27,107 bases of DNA, taken from IMG/VR virus record IMGVR_UViG_3300034045_000028, positions 1 through 27,107 of that record; one strand, given 5' to 3'. Positions 8,564-16,223 of the stretch are shown here, piece after piece. A program made the position numbers and the translations under genes. Source of the stretch: a virus. Numbering within the stretch: position 1 is the first letter of the stretch; each line of letters begins with the position of its first letter. The notes under the pieces were generated by a model. It worked only from the letters and a program-made list of their open reading frames with translations. It was not told where the DNA came from and searched no databases.

Positions 8564-8944
8564 ATGTTCGAGGTTGTTGTTAGAGGCACGCTTACGCCTG
8601 AGCAAGTGGCTCACTTCAAGGATGTAGAGCGGTGTATCCCAATATGTCATTTCACTTACAACGTAGAGGCTTCAGGCGACTTGTATATCTACGTCCGTAA
8701 CTCGTGGAACTTCTTACTCAAGAGTGCAGTTACACGCGATGAGCGGCTAAAGGTGAATGACCAATTACGCAAAGAGTTCAAACAGATTTTGAGTGGAAAC
8801 GAGATTGAACTCGACAAGTGGTTTGACAAGGTTAGTGAGTCAGGCGCTAAGTGCTTGTTGTTCACTCAGCGCGACTTCGAGCCTGAATTAGTCAAGCAGA
8901 ACGCTGAATTAATTAAATATTCTTTAACACATAAGGAGGCTTAA
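8564..8944 (+). CDS. Hypothetical protein, end of the nucleotide cassette
   Basis: 126-residue protein of no family I recognise. It has a hydrophobic first strand (MFEVVVRGTLT), a cysteine pair at residues 24 and 28 (RCIPICHF), a Tyr-rich segment (GDLYIYVRNSWNF) and an amphipathic charged second half. There is no signal peptide or membrane segment. It follows nrdB by 9 bases with GAGG upstream and joins the next small gene through a TAATG overlap, so it is probably made with the reductase genes. An accessory role in nucleotide metabolism is only suggested by position. Confidence 0.7.
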   Translation: MFEVVVRGTLTPEQVAHFKDVERCIPICHFTYNVEASGDLYIYVRNSWNFLLKSAVTRDERLKVNDQLRKEFKQILSGNEIELDKWFDKVSESGAKCLLFTQRDFEPELVKQNAELIKYSLTHKEA

Positions 8945-9120
8945 TGGTTGTATATGGCTTTGTATTTAATGGCGAATTAGTCAACGAGAAATCAAGTGCA
9001 GTCAGCTTGTTTGAGAGCGAAGCTAAGGCGCGTAAAGCTCAAGAGACAAGTAAGAAAAAAGAGGTGAAAGAAGCCGCTATTGTACCTTTCCGACTCACCA
9101 AGACAGTGGTTGTGGGCTAG
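8944..9120 (+). CDS. Small hypothetical protein (58 aa)
   Basis: A short gene coding 58 residues (MVVYGFVFNGELVNE..., ending TVVVG). Support comes from a strong ribosome site, AAGGAGG at 8933-8939, 4 bases before the ATG, and a TAATG junction with the preceding gene. The middle is lysine- and glutamate-rich (KARKAQETSKKKEVKEA), the ends are hydrophobic strands. No family recognised. It is the last gene before the noncoding repeat region, so it closes the metabolic block. Confidence 0.65.
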   Translation: MVVYGFVFNGELVNEKSSAVSLFESEAKARKAQETSKKKEVKEAAIVPFRLTKTVVVG

Positions 9121-9127
9121 GTCACAC

Positions 9128-9137
9128 ACCCTAGGGT
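9128..9137. repeat. Perfect 10-bp palindrome ACCCTAGGGT
   Basis: A self-complementary decamer begins 8 bases after the last metabolic gene. It is followed by no T-run, so it is not a convincing terminator; a dimeric protein-binding site is possible. It directly precedes the ACTAATA repeat cluster. Confidence 0.5.
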
Positions 9138-9147
9138 AGAGCTATAA

Positions 9148-9248
9148 GTTAGCTATTAGTAGCTATTAGTTTCTTCAAGTTTAACTAATAACGCTAATAG
9201 CTCTTGTTGCTCTAATAATAACTAATAACAAAACTAATAATAGCTAAC
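9148..9248. repeat. Cluster of direct and inverted ACTAATA / AGCTATTAGT repeats
   Basis: AT-rich noncoding sequence. AGCTATTAGT occurs twice in tandem (9151-9170). Its inverse CTAATAGCT lies at 9194-9202. Exact ACTAATA copies lie at 9184-9190, 9221-9227 and 9233-9239, and one-mismatch copies at 9193-9199 and 9211-9217. The outer arms GTTAGCTATTAGT (9148-9160) and ACTAATAATAGCTAAC (9233-9248) are inverted repeats apart from a 3-base insertion. Possible roles are operator array, replication origin, promoter region or structured transcript. The stretch 9121-9300 holds no gene that I can support. Confidence 0.75.
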
Positions 9249-9300
9249 TACAAGCTAGTTTAATTTATTAAATTTTGTGTCTTTCAATCAAGGGGCGACT

Positions 9301-9459
9301 ATGGACTTGAACTTATTAATACAGAAGCTAGAGGAGGCGTTTGATACCAGTTACGACAGAAACACAACGCTTGAAGAATTACGTGTCAAAGCAGGTTACG
9401 CTGAAGTAATCGAGTACATCAAGTCGCTTAAAGAGGAGGTCTTAGATGTGCATGTTTGA
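9301..9459 (+). CDS. Small hypothetical protein (52 aa)
   Basis: Short acidic helical protein (MDLNLLIQKLEEAF...EEVLDVHV). AAGGGG at 9290-9295 lies 5 bases before ATG 9301, which is preferred over an upstream in-frame GTG at 9277 with no ribosome site. It is the first gene after the repeat region and its 3' end carries the GAGGAGG ribosome site of the next gene, with a 14-base overlap. No family recognised. Confidence 0.6.
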   Translation: MDLNLLIQKLEEAFDTSYDRNTTLEELRVKAGYAEVIEYIKSLKEEVLDVHV

Positions 9460-9643
9460 TGTACCGAAGCCGACTACACCACCAGCCGCACCACCACCAG
9501 TAGCAGAAGCGCCTAAGCTCACTGCGAATGAGGCGCAAAAGAGCGCTAAGGTGCGCGAGAGACGGAAGAATAAATCAGGAACTCGCATCGACCTGAAACT
9601 GAATAAACCAAGTTCGTCAGGACTTAATACAGGAGGCTTGTAA
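9446..9643 (+). CDS. Pre-portal small virion protein, T7 gp7.3-like
   Basis: 65 residues: a cysteine-containing start (MCMFDVPKP), a proline/alanine-rich stretch (TTPPAAPPPVAEAP), a basic patch (KVRERRKNKSG) and a Ser/Gly tail (PSSSGLNTGGL). Layout and place next to the portal resemble T7 gp7.3, a tail-assembly protein needed for adsorption, whose C-terminus is likewise basic then Ser/Gly-rich. Such low-complexity small proteins diverge fast, so the assignment rests on composition and synteny. GAGGAGG at 9433-9439 is 6 bases upstream; the stop overlaps the portal start (TAATG). Confidence 0.6.
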   Translation: MCMFDVPKPTTPPAAPPPVAEAPKLTANEAQKSAKVRERRKNKSGTRIDLKLNKPSSSGLNTGGL

Positions 9644-11121
9644 TGGAGACAGCGCATTCCCGTTACCAGAAATTAATCGGACTGCGTGAACCGTACCTGA
9701 ACCGAGCGCGGACTTGTGCTGAGTTGACAATTCCGTCTTTATTCCCACGAGAAGGTGTCGTTGGTGATGATTTTATTGCACCGTATCAAGGTGACGGGGC
9801 GCGTGGTGTTAATAGTCTTTCAGCTAAGCTATTAACCGCTTTATTCCCACCTAACAACTCATTCTTTCAGATGACTGTCGATATTGCAGAGATCGGTCAA
9901 GAGTTACCCGGTTCGACAGAAGGTGAGATTGTAGAGGGATTACGTTACATCGAGCGCATGGTTAACTCACGCTTAGAGCAGAAGGCTATGCGTACTAACT
10001 TATTTCAGGCTTTGCGCCAGCTTGTCGTAGGCGGTAACACGCTTTTATACATCGGCAAAGAGAAGCTACGTGTACACCGATTAGATAACTATGTCGTATC
10101 ACGAGACGGTGAAGGTAAGCCTGATTTAATCATCATTAGAGAGCAGGTGAATATCAACACGTTACCAAGCCACGTCCAGTTAGCTGTAAGTGACGAGGAC
10201 AAGGTCCGTGGTTTTGACGACAGGGTTTACCTATACACAGTCGTTGAGTTGCTACCGAATGGTAACTACAGCGTGCAACAAGAGGCTGTCGGAGAGCGCT
10301 TAGGTGACGTGAAATATTACCGTCCTGATGCTTTACCTTTCTTACCATTGCGAATGGTTGTCGTTGATGGTGAGGACTACGGACGGAGCTATGTTGAGGA
10401 GCATATAAGCGACTTACAAGGGCTTGAAGCGCTAACTAAAGCTATTCGTGAGGGCACGATGGCCGCGGCTCGCGTGTTGTTCTTTATACGGAATAACAGC
10501 TCAATCAAGATTAAGAATGTACGTGATGCAGTCAATGGTGACTTCGTTAATGGTAATATTGACGATATAGGCGTACTACAGATGAATAAGTTCGCAGACT
10601 TCCGTGTAGCGCTTGAAGAAGTCAATAAGCTACGTTCAGCGATTACAGCGGCATTCTTAATGGTGCAGTCAGTACAGCGTGATGCAGAACGTGTGACTGC
10701 GGAAGAAATAAGACGAATCACAGACGAGATACAGTCAACATTAGGCGGTGTCTATTCGTTATTGGCGCAAGAGTTACAGCTACCGCTCGTTAAATTGGTC
10801 ATTACTCGCTTAGAGCAAGAGCGTAAGCTCACTAAGCTACCTAAAGGTATCGTTCCTAAGATACTAACAGGGTTGTCAGCTTTAGGACGTATGAACGACC
10901 TTAATAACTTGTCGATATTCCTACAATCGTTAGCTCCATTAGGCGCTGAAGTAGTCGCTAGTGAGTTAAATGTAGATGAGTATATCAAGCGTGTAGCGAA
11001 TGCAACCAATATAGACATCAAGGGTTTAATTAAATCGCCAGAGCAGAAGAAGCAAGAAGCACAGCAACAGGCAATGATGCAGACAATGCAACAAGCTGTC
11101 CCTGCTATGGCGCGTAAATAG
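9643..11121 (+). CDS. Portal (head-tail connector) protein, T7 gp8-like
   Basis: 492-residue portal protein, expected to form the dodecameric ring through which DNA enters and leaves the capsid. It begins with the family's usual pattern (an N-terminal helix, then ARTCAELTIPSLFP and a GDGARGVNSLSAKLLTALFP segment resembling the T7/podophage gp8 head-to-tail connector). The C-terminus is Gln- and Met-rich (QQQAMMQTMQQA). T7 gp8 is somewhat longer (about 536). AGGAGG is 6 bases before the ATG, and the start is coupled to the previous stop. Gene order (7.3-like, portal, scaffold, capsid) supports the call. Confidence 0.93.
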   Translation: METAHSRYQKLIGLREPYLNRARTCAELTIPSLFPREGVVGDDFIAPYQGDGARGVNSLSAKLLTALFPPNNSFFQMTVDIAEIGQELPGSTEGEIVEGLRYIERMVNSRLEQKAMRTNLFQALRQLVVGGNTLLYIGKEKLRVHRLDNYVVSRDGEGKPDLIIIREQVNINTLPSHVQLAVSDEDKVRGFDDRVYLYTVVELLPNGNYSVQQEAVGERLGDVKYYRPDALPFLPLRMVVVDGEDYGRSYVEEHISDLQGLEALTKAIREGTMAAARVLFFIRNNSSIKIKNVRDAVNGDFVNGNIDDIGVLQMNKFADFRVALEEVNKLRSAITAAFLMVQSVQRDAERVTAEEIRRITDEIQSTLGGVYSLLAQELQLPLVKLVITRLEQERKLTKLPKGIVPKILTGLSALGRMNDLNNLSIFLQSLAPLGAEVVASELNVDEYIKRVANATNIDIKGLIKSPEQKKQEAQQQAMMQTMQQAVPAMARK

Positions 11122-11132
11122 TGAGGTTATAA

Positions 11133-11852
11133 ATGGATACAAATAATAAACCAGAAGAAAGTTTACCTGAGATCGGTACGCCAGAGTATGACGAGTACAT
11201 GGTTAAAGTTCACAGAGAAACACACGGGGTATCAGATGAAGCCGAGAATGAGGAAAAAGCAGATAAAGCTGACTCAGAGGAGAAGACTGAACTTCCTGAA
11301 GGTTTGACACTAGAACAGCTCATTGAGTTCTACAACACACATAAGCAAGCTGACAGCGAAGAAGCCACTGAGGAGACTGAGAGCGAGCCTGAAGCCGAGC
11401 AAGAGCCTGAAGCCGAGCAAGAGCCAGAGAATGACGAGCTAAAAGCGCTCCGCGAGAAGATTAAAGAAATGGAAGACGAAGCAGTACGTCAGGCTATTTT
11501 GGCTGAAGCAGGAGGCGAAGACAGCTACAAGGCGCTCCAGGAGTTTGCCACTGAGAACTTCAATGAGGTTCAGTTAGAAATGTTCAACGCGGCTATCGTG
11601 AACGGCACTAAGGAGCAAGCGGTAGCGGCTGTGTCGTTGTTGAAGCAGTTAGCAAGTGTACATGGCGTGGCAGTGAGCGACAAAGGGTTCATGTCAGGTA
11701 AGCCTAACCAACCGTCAGGTACAATCGGGTTCAAGTCACGAGCTGAGTTCCATGCGGCTATTAGCAACCCGCTTTATAGAGATTTTACAGCTAAGGGTGA
11801 CGCTTATCGAGAAGAAGTACAGAAGCGCTTAGCTTTATCACGTTTTGAATAA
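11133..11852 (+). CDS. Capsid scaffolding protein, T7 gp9-like
   Basis: 239-residue, strongly acidic protein between portal and capsid, the position and composition typical of T7 gp9. Scaffold proteins guide procapsid assembly and then leave the shell. The N-terminal half is Glu-rich and likely disordered, including a tandem EPEAEQ repeat at residues 85-96; a helical middle (ELKALREKIKEMEDEAVRQA) follows; the C-terminus (RDFTAKGDAYREEVQKRLA) is basic-helical, as expected for the coat-binding end. GAGG at 11123-11126 is 6 bases before the ATG. The assignment rests on synteny and composition more than on a motif. Confidence 0.88.
   Translation: MDTNNKPEESLPEIGTPEYDEYMVKVHRETHGVSDEAENEEKADKADSEEKTELPEGLTLEQLIEFYNTHKQADSEEATEETESEPEAEQEPEAEQEPENDELKALREKIKEMEDEAVRQAILAEAGGEDSYKALQEFATENFNEVQLEMFNAAIVNGTKEQAVAAVSLLKQLASVHGVAVSDKGFMSGKPNQPSGTIGFKSRAEFHAAISNPLYRDFTAKGDAYREEVQKRLALSRFE
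11385..11420 (+). repeat. 18-bp tandem duplication in scaffold gene
   Basis: The 18-base unit GAGCCTGAAGCCGAGCAA occurs twice back to back, then a degenerate third copy starts (GAGCCAGAG). It encodes EPEAEQ repeats in the acidic linker and keeps the frame, so it looks like a recent replication-slippage event tolerated in disordered protein. Confidence 0.9.
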
Positions 11853-11900
11853 TATAGCCAGTTTCAATTTTAAATCACTTTAATAGGAGTTTATTAGTAT

Positions 11901-12932
11901 ATGGCATTTCCAGTAGACACTACCGTATCACGTTTAGGTCAGATTAACCAAGCAGGCGACTCACGCGAGTTGTTCCTTGAGTTGTTCTCAGGTGAAGTTT
12001 TAACTACTTTCCAAGCCGAGAACATCGCGCTTAAATTGACCCGTGTACGTCGTATTAAGAACGGTAAATCTGCATCATTCGCGTTAATGGGTGAGAACTC
12101 AGCAGAATACCACAAAGCAGGTGAATTAATCGAAGGCAACAAAATCAACCACGCGAAACGTATCGTGACCATTGATGACGTTGCTATCTCACCTGTATTT
12201 ATTGATGACTTAGACGAAGCAATGAACCACTACGATGTACGTGCTCACTACTCAGGTACTTGTGCTCGTGCATTAGCAGGCTTAATCGACCGTAACATCT
12301 TCCGCCAAATCGCTAAAGCGGCTTCAATCACTGACGCTACTATGGCTCAAGCGGCAGGTTTAACCGTATTACCTGAAGAAACTTATACAGCTAACATCAC
12401 TTTAGCCGCGGCAGGTGACGAGTTTGACGGTGCTAAGTTAGTTGACGCTATCTTTAAAGCACGTACTCAATTACGCAAAGCTAACATCAAAGAACGTGCT
12501 GTAGTTGTATTACCGCCTGAACAATACGAAGCGTTAGTGAACGTACAAGATGTAACTAAAGTTGCGTGGATTAACGCTGACACTGGCGGTGTTGGTAACG
12601 TGGCTGATGGTGTTATCCCTCGTGTTGCAGGTATGCCTGTGTTCGAGACTAACAACTTACCGCAGACCGATGAGACTTTAGGTACTTCAGATCCTGAACC
12701 AATCGCTGATTCAACTCTTGGCTCAGGTAATGCCGCTAAATACCGTGGCGATTACAGCAAAGTGGTAGGCTTGGTGTTCACCATGTCAGCAGTAGCTACT
12801 ACCCAATTATGGGATATTACTACTGTGCATGTACCTGAACCATTACGCTTAGGTCACACTATCTACGCTAAGATGGCAGTAGGTCACGACATTTTACGTC
12901 CTTGTTGTGCAATCGCTATCTACAAAGCCTAA
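11901..12932 (+). CDS. Major capsid protein, T7 gp10A-like
   Basis: 343 residues, close to T7 gp10A (345), with an HK97-type shell fold expected. Recognisable family stretches are LFSGEVLTTFQ, IKNGKSASFALMG and DLDEAMNHYDVRA, which match the T7 protein (VFGGEVLTAF, SGKSAQFPVLG, DIEDAMNHYDVR). Codon choice looks more biased than in neighbours (mostly CGT for Arg, TTA for Leu, GGT for Gly), as usual for the most abundant virion protein. The closest Shine-Dalgarno, TAGGAG at 11884-11889, is about 11 bases from the ATG, longer than elsewhere in the window. A 48-base AT-rich leader precedes it and an intrinsic terminator follows. TAATAACTAA at the end excludes a T7-type gp10B readthrough in that frame. 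Confidence 0.96.
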   Translation: MAFPVDTTVSRLGQINQAGDSRELFLELFSGEVLTTFQAENIALKLTRVRRIKNGKSASFALMGENSAEYHKAGELIEGNKINHAKRIVTIDDVAISPVFIDDLDEAMNHYDVRAHYSGTCARALAGLIDRNIFRQIAKAASITDATMAQAAGLTVLPEETYTANITLAAAGDEFDGAKLVDAIFKARTQLRKANIKERAVVVLPPEQYEALVNVQDVTKVAWINADTGGVGNVADGVIPRVAGMPVFETNNLPQTDETLGTSDPEPIADSTLGSGNAAKYRGDYSKVVGLVFTMSAVATTQLWDITTVHVPEPLRLGHTIYAKMAVGHDILRPCCAIAIYKA

Positions 12933-12942
12933 TAACTAAATG

Positions 12943-12969
12943 CCCTACCCTTAGCGGTAGGGTTTTTTT
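12943..12969 (+). terminator. Rho-independent terminator after capsid gene
   Basis: A 7-bp perfect stem CCCTACC (12943-12949) / GGTAGGG (12956-12962) with a 6-base loop is followed directly by seven T residues (12963-12969). It lies 10 bases past the capsid stop, the same place as the T7 late terminator after gene 10. It would raise capsid mRNA relative to tail genes, with partial readthrough supplying the latter. Confidence 0.93.
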
Positions 12970-12986
12970 GCTTTATAGGAGGACAG

Positions 12987-13568
12987 ATGATAACACCAAC
13001 TACAGAGCTTGAAGCAGTCAATACAATGCTTGTGTCTATAGGTGAAAGTCCTGTCAACCGCTTGAACTCAGGCTTAGATGATGCGAATACCGCACTGACT
13101 ATCTTACGGACAACCTCAAGGCAGTTACAGCTTAAAGGGTGGCATTTCAACACCGAGGAAGTAGACCTGACACCTGATAAGGACGGGTGCTTGATGCTCC
13201 CTGCGAACACACTGAAAGTTAATACGAATTACGAGCATATCGTACAGCGTGGGCGTAAGTTGTATAACAGACGAGAGAATACCTATAAATTCACAGAGTC
13301 ATACAAGGTTGAAATTGTGGTTGCCTTGGAGTTCGAGGAATTGATAGAGGCGGCTAGACACTACATCACGATTAGTGCGGCACGTAGATTCCAAGATTCA
13401 GTTATTGGTGCTTCTGATTTACATGGTTTTCAACAGGTAGACGAAATGCGAGCCTATGCGATTCTTGAGGAGGCTGAGAACGAAGCGACACGATATAACT
13501 TGTTCGATAACCCACAACTAAGAGGAATGTTAAACCGCAGTTCCTCATACATCTACAGGGGGCGCTAA
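12987..13568 (+). CDS. Tail tubular protein A (gatekeeper), T7 gp11-like
   Basis: 193 residues, matching T7 gp11 (196), which forms the dodecameric adaptor between portal and nozzle. The start (TPTTELEAVNTMLVSIGESP) and the following LQLKGWHFNTEEVDLTPDKDGC segment are characteristic of the podophage tail tubular protein A family, as is the late tyrosine/arginine-rich region ending SSYIYRGR. GGAGG at 12978-12982 lies 4 bases upstream, just after the terminator; the stop overlaps the next start (TAATG). Confidence 0.93.
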   Translation: MITPTTELEAVNTMLVSIGESPVNRLNSGLDDANTALTILRTTSRQLQLKGWHFNTEEVDLTPDKDGCLMLPANTLKVNTNYEHIVQRGRKLYNRRENTYKFTESYKVEIVVALEFEELIEAARHYITISAARRFQDSVIGASDLHGFQQVDEMRAYAILEEAENEATRYNLFDNPQLRGMLNRSSSYIYRGR

Positions 13569-16222
13569 TGGCTAACATTACGCAATCCGTACCAATGCTA
13601 ACAGGAGGTGTGTCAGAGCAAGCACCAAGTCACCGCCTACCGACACAAGTTAGCAACGAATTTAACTGCTTGAACTCACTTACTCATGGTGTCAAGAAGC
13701 GACCTAACAGCATCTTTGTGTCTGAATTACAGACCAATAGTCAACTCGATGATGCTTATATCCACTTCATTACAAGGGATAACACAGAGAAGTACATAGT
13801 GGCTATTAGTGACTCAGGTATTGAGGTGTTTAATAGAGACACAGGGTACAAGTATGATGTCGTAGATACATCGCAAGGTAGCTATTTGACGCTACAGGAG
13901 TACGTAGGTAGTAAGCGTCAGCAGTACGCGGCTTTGACCAGTGCTGATACAACCTTTGTGTTAAATAAAACAGTACCAGTCAAGAGGTTAAACAGGTTTG
14001 TCGTTCCTTCAGTCGATACAGATAGGGTTGAAGTGACAATAGCTACACTACCTAAGAGCGCTTCGCCTTACCAGAAGGGAGGTTACAGGATAGACCTTGA
14101 CGGCTCAGTCGCTGTGTCAGAATTTGAGAATGTATCAGCATCTGAAGTAGCGTCTAAGCTAATGACTGCAATTCAAGCTAAGTACGGAAGTTATACGTAC
14201 CGTCTTGTGGCTAACAAGATTTACATAGATATGCCCAAAGGCTCACCAATGTTCACTCTTACCGATAACTCGTTTACGTATAAGTTTGAGGCAGGTAATC
14301 AGTGGTACACACAAGTGAGTGCTTCTGTGCTGTCTGTCGTTACAGGTGACGCTCCGATTAACACTAAGTACGTACAACCACGCGCTGTTGTGTTCTTACG
14401 TCAGACTGATTACAGCGTTAAGTACGAGGTGAAAGTAAACGGACAGACGGTATCACAGACCACTGCTGATGCAACAGTAGAAGACGCGAGAGCAACACTT
14501 AAAACTACGTCAATACTCAGTGTATTAGCTAACGCAATTAATAATTTAAATAACGGTGTATCAGCGAGTCTTGGTAATGGGTATATCGAACTGACAGCGG
14601 TTGATGATTTTACCGTCAGCGTATCTGATGATTTGAACAACAAGGCTATCGGTGTCGTCAAGGATAAGGTACAGCTATTCAGCGACTTACCAAGTAAAGC
14701 TCCAGACGGCTTTAAGATTAACGTAGTCGGCTCAATGGAAGATGAAGGTTTCGGTTATTGGGTTGAGTTCAAACAGACAGGTGAAGATGGACAAGGACAT
14801 TGGGAAGAAAGCACAAGTCCTTACGAAGTCCACGAACTCGATAAATCCACCATGCCTCATACCTTAATCCGTAAGCAGGATAACGCGCATATCACACCTG
14901 ATAACCCTTATGGTATTTACTTTGAGTTCGGTGAAGGCAAATGGCAAGACCGTGAAATAGGTGATGATATAGCCGCACCGTTCCCTTCGTTCGTTAGTTT
15001 GACTGAAGATGAATCAGACATCGTTATTGAGCCACGAACTATACAAGGTCTAGGTTATTACAAGAACCGCTTGGTGTTCACTAGTGGTGAGAATGTCGTA
15101 CTAAGTGAGTCAGGTAATTACTGGAATTTCTTCAGAACAACTACACAGACGGTGAGAGATAGCGACCGTATAGATATTACAGCACAATCACGCTATGTGA
15201 ACCCAATTAGCGCTGTAGTATCAGCTAATGACGAGCTATTGATATTCGGCACAAGAGAGCAGTTCGCTTTACGTTCAGGTGACATATTCTCACCAAATAC
15301 CGTATATGCTGACTCAATATCAACATACAGCATAAGTGAGTACGCTGTGCCTACGTTCATAGGCTCAAGTGTGTACTTTGCGGTGCAGAAGGGAGGAGTG
15401 AACGGCATCTACGAGCGCTTGGTGCTCGATAGTGGCAGTAAGACCGAAGTAGAGTTGAACCAACATTGCCCTACGTACATCAATGGTTCAGTGTTGAAAA
15501 TAGTAGGCTCAAAGCCTGATGGTGTCATATTTATACAGACACTCGAAGCTGACGGTCAACTGTCACCTAAGTTGTATGTCTATAACTTCGTTGATACATC
15601 AGACGGGCGAGCATTGAGCGCATTCAATAAGTGGATATTCTACGACACCATCGTCAGTGTTGATGTAACGCAGTCAGTAATGACTATACTTATTAAGAGC
15701 GGTGATAAATACATTGTCGATGAAATAAGGCTTAATGCCGACCAAACGAAAGAAGAAACAGGTGTATCTATCGTGTTAGACAGCCTACGGGAGTCAGACA
15801 CACCAATTAACAACCAGACACCTGTAGTGACTTATAACGGCAAATCGTACACAGGGTATACATACACGCAATACATTGAGTTATCTGAAATATTCTACCG
15901 CGACAGGAATAACTTACCAATACTCAACGGCAGGTTGCAATTAAGACACATTGAGCTTTCTTTCAATGACACTACGCAGTTCATAGTGACTGTGGAGCAG
16001 AAAGGACGCGATGCTCGTGTCTACAGCTATGAGGGCAGACGAACAGGTGATTTATTAAGTCGCATAGGAACTATCCCTCAAAATAACGGTAAGTTCAGGA
16101 TACCAGTATTAGGTAAATCTACTGACGCTAAGGTTGTTATATCTAACCCAAGCGAGTTCAGTAGTAGTTTCATGGCGCTTGAGTGGACAGGTAATTTCAA
16201 TGCACGTTCAATGAGGACATAA
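13568..16222 (+). CDS. Tail tubular protein B (nozzle), T7 gp12-like
   Basis: 884-residue nozzle protein (T7 gp12 is 794). The N-terminus has the usual pattern for the family: a QSVPMLTGGVSEQAPSHRLP start followed by NCLNSLTHGVKKRPN. A beta-propeller-type middle contains GLGYYKNRLVFTSGENVVLS, SGNYWNFFRTT and NDELLIFGTREQFAL. These are the best-conserved parts of the family. It is expected to form the hexameric tail tip to which fibres attach. Length above T7 probably reflects loops in residues 180-480. Translation is coupled to the tail tubular A stop. Confidence 0.94.
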   Translation: MANITQSVPMLTGGVSEQAPSHRLPTQVSNEFNCLNSLTHGVKKRPNSIFVSELQTNSQLDDAYIHFITRDNTEKYIVAISDSGIEVFNRDTGYKYDVVDTSQGSYLTLQEYVGSKRQQYAALTSADTTFVLNKTVPVKRLNRFVVPSVDTDRVEVTIATLPKSASPYQKGGYRIDLDGSVAVSEFENVSASEVASKLMTAIQAKYGSYTYRLVANKIYIDMPKGSPMFTLTDNSFTYKFEAGNQWYTQVSASVLSVVTGDAPINTKYVQPRAVVFLRQTDYSVKYEVKVNGQTVSQTTADATVEDARATLKTTSILSVLANAINNLNNGVSASLGNGYIELTAVDDFTVSVSDDLNNKAIGVVKDKVQLFSDLPSKAPDGFKINVVGSMEDEGFGYWVEFKQTGEDGQGHWEESTSPYEVHELDKSTMPHTLIRKQDNAHITPDNPYGIYFEFGEGKWQDREIGDDIAAPFPSFVSLTEDESDIVIEPRTIQGLGYYKNRLVFTSGENVVLSESGNYWNFFRTTTQTVRDSDRIDITAQSRYVNPISAVVSANDELLIFGTREQFALRSGDIFSPNTVYADSISTYSISEYAVPTFIGSSVYFAVQKGGVNGIYERLVLDSGSKTEVELNQHCPTYINGSVLKIVGSKPDGVIFIQTLEADGQLSPKLYVYNFVDTSDGRALSAFNKWIFYDTIVSVDVTQSVMTILIKSGDKYIVDEIRLNADQTKEETGVSIVLDSLRESDTPINNQTPVVTYNGKSYTGYTYTQYIELSEIFYRDRNNLPILNGRLQLRHIELSFNDTTQFIVTVEQKGRDARVYSYEGRRTGDLLSRIGTIPQNNGKFRIPVLGKSTDAKVVISNPSEFSSSFMALEWTGNFNARSMRT

Positions 16223-16223
16223 C

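Noticed and set aside
9128-9137. Palindrome ACCCTAGGGT as a terminator
   Set aside because: Only a 5-bp arm without loop and no following T-run; a folded RNA hairpin is not possible as written.
9181-9240. Host sigma-70 promoter in the repeat region (TTGTTG at 9204-9209)
   Set aside because: No good -10 hexamer at 16-18 bases; AT-rich repeats give many weak matches, so no call is justified.
9148-9248. CRISPR-like array in the noncoding repeat cluster
   Set aside because: Repeats are only 7-10 bp, in both orientations, with irregular short spacing; there are no spacers of uniform length and no cas genes.
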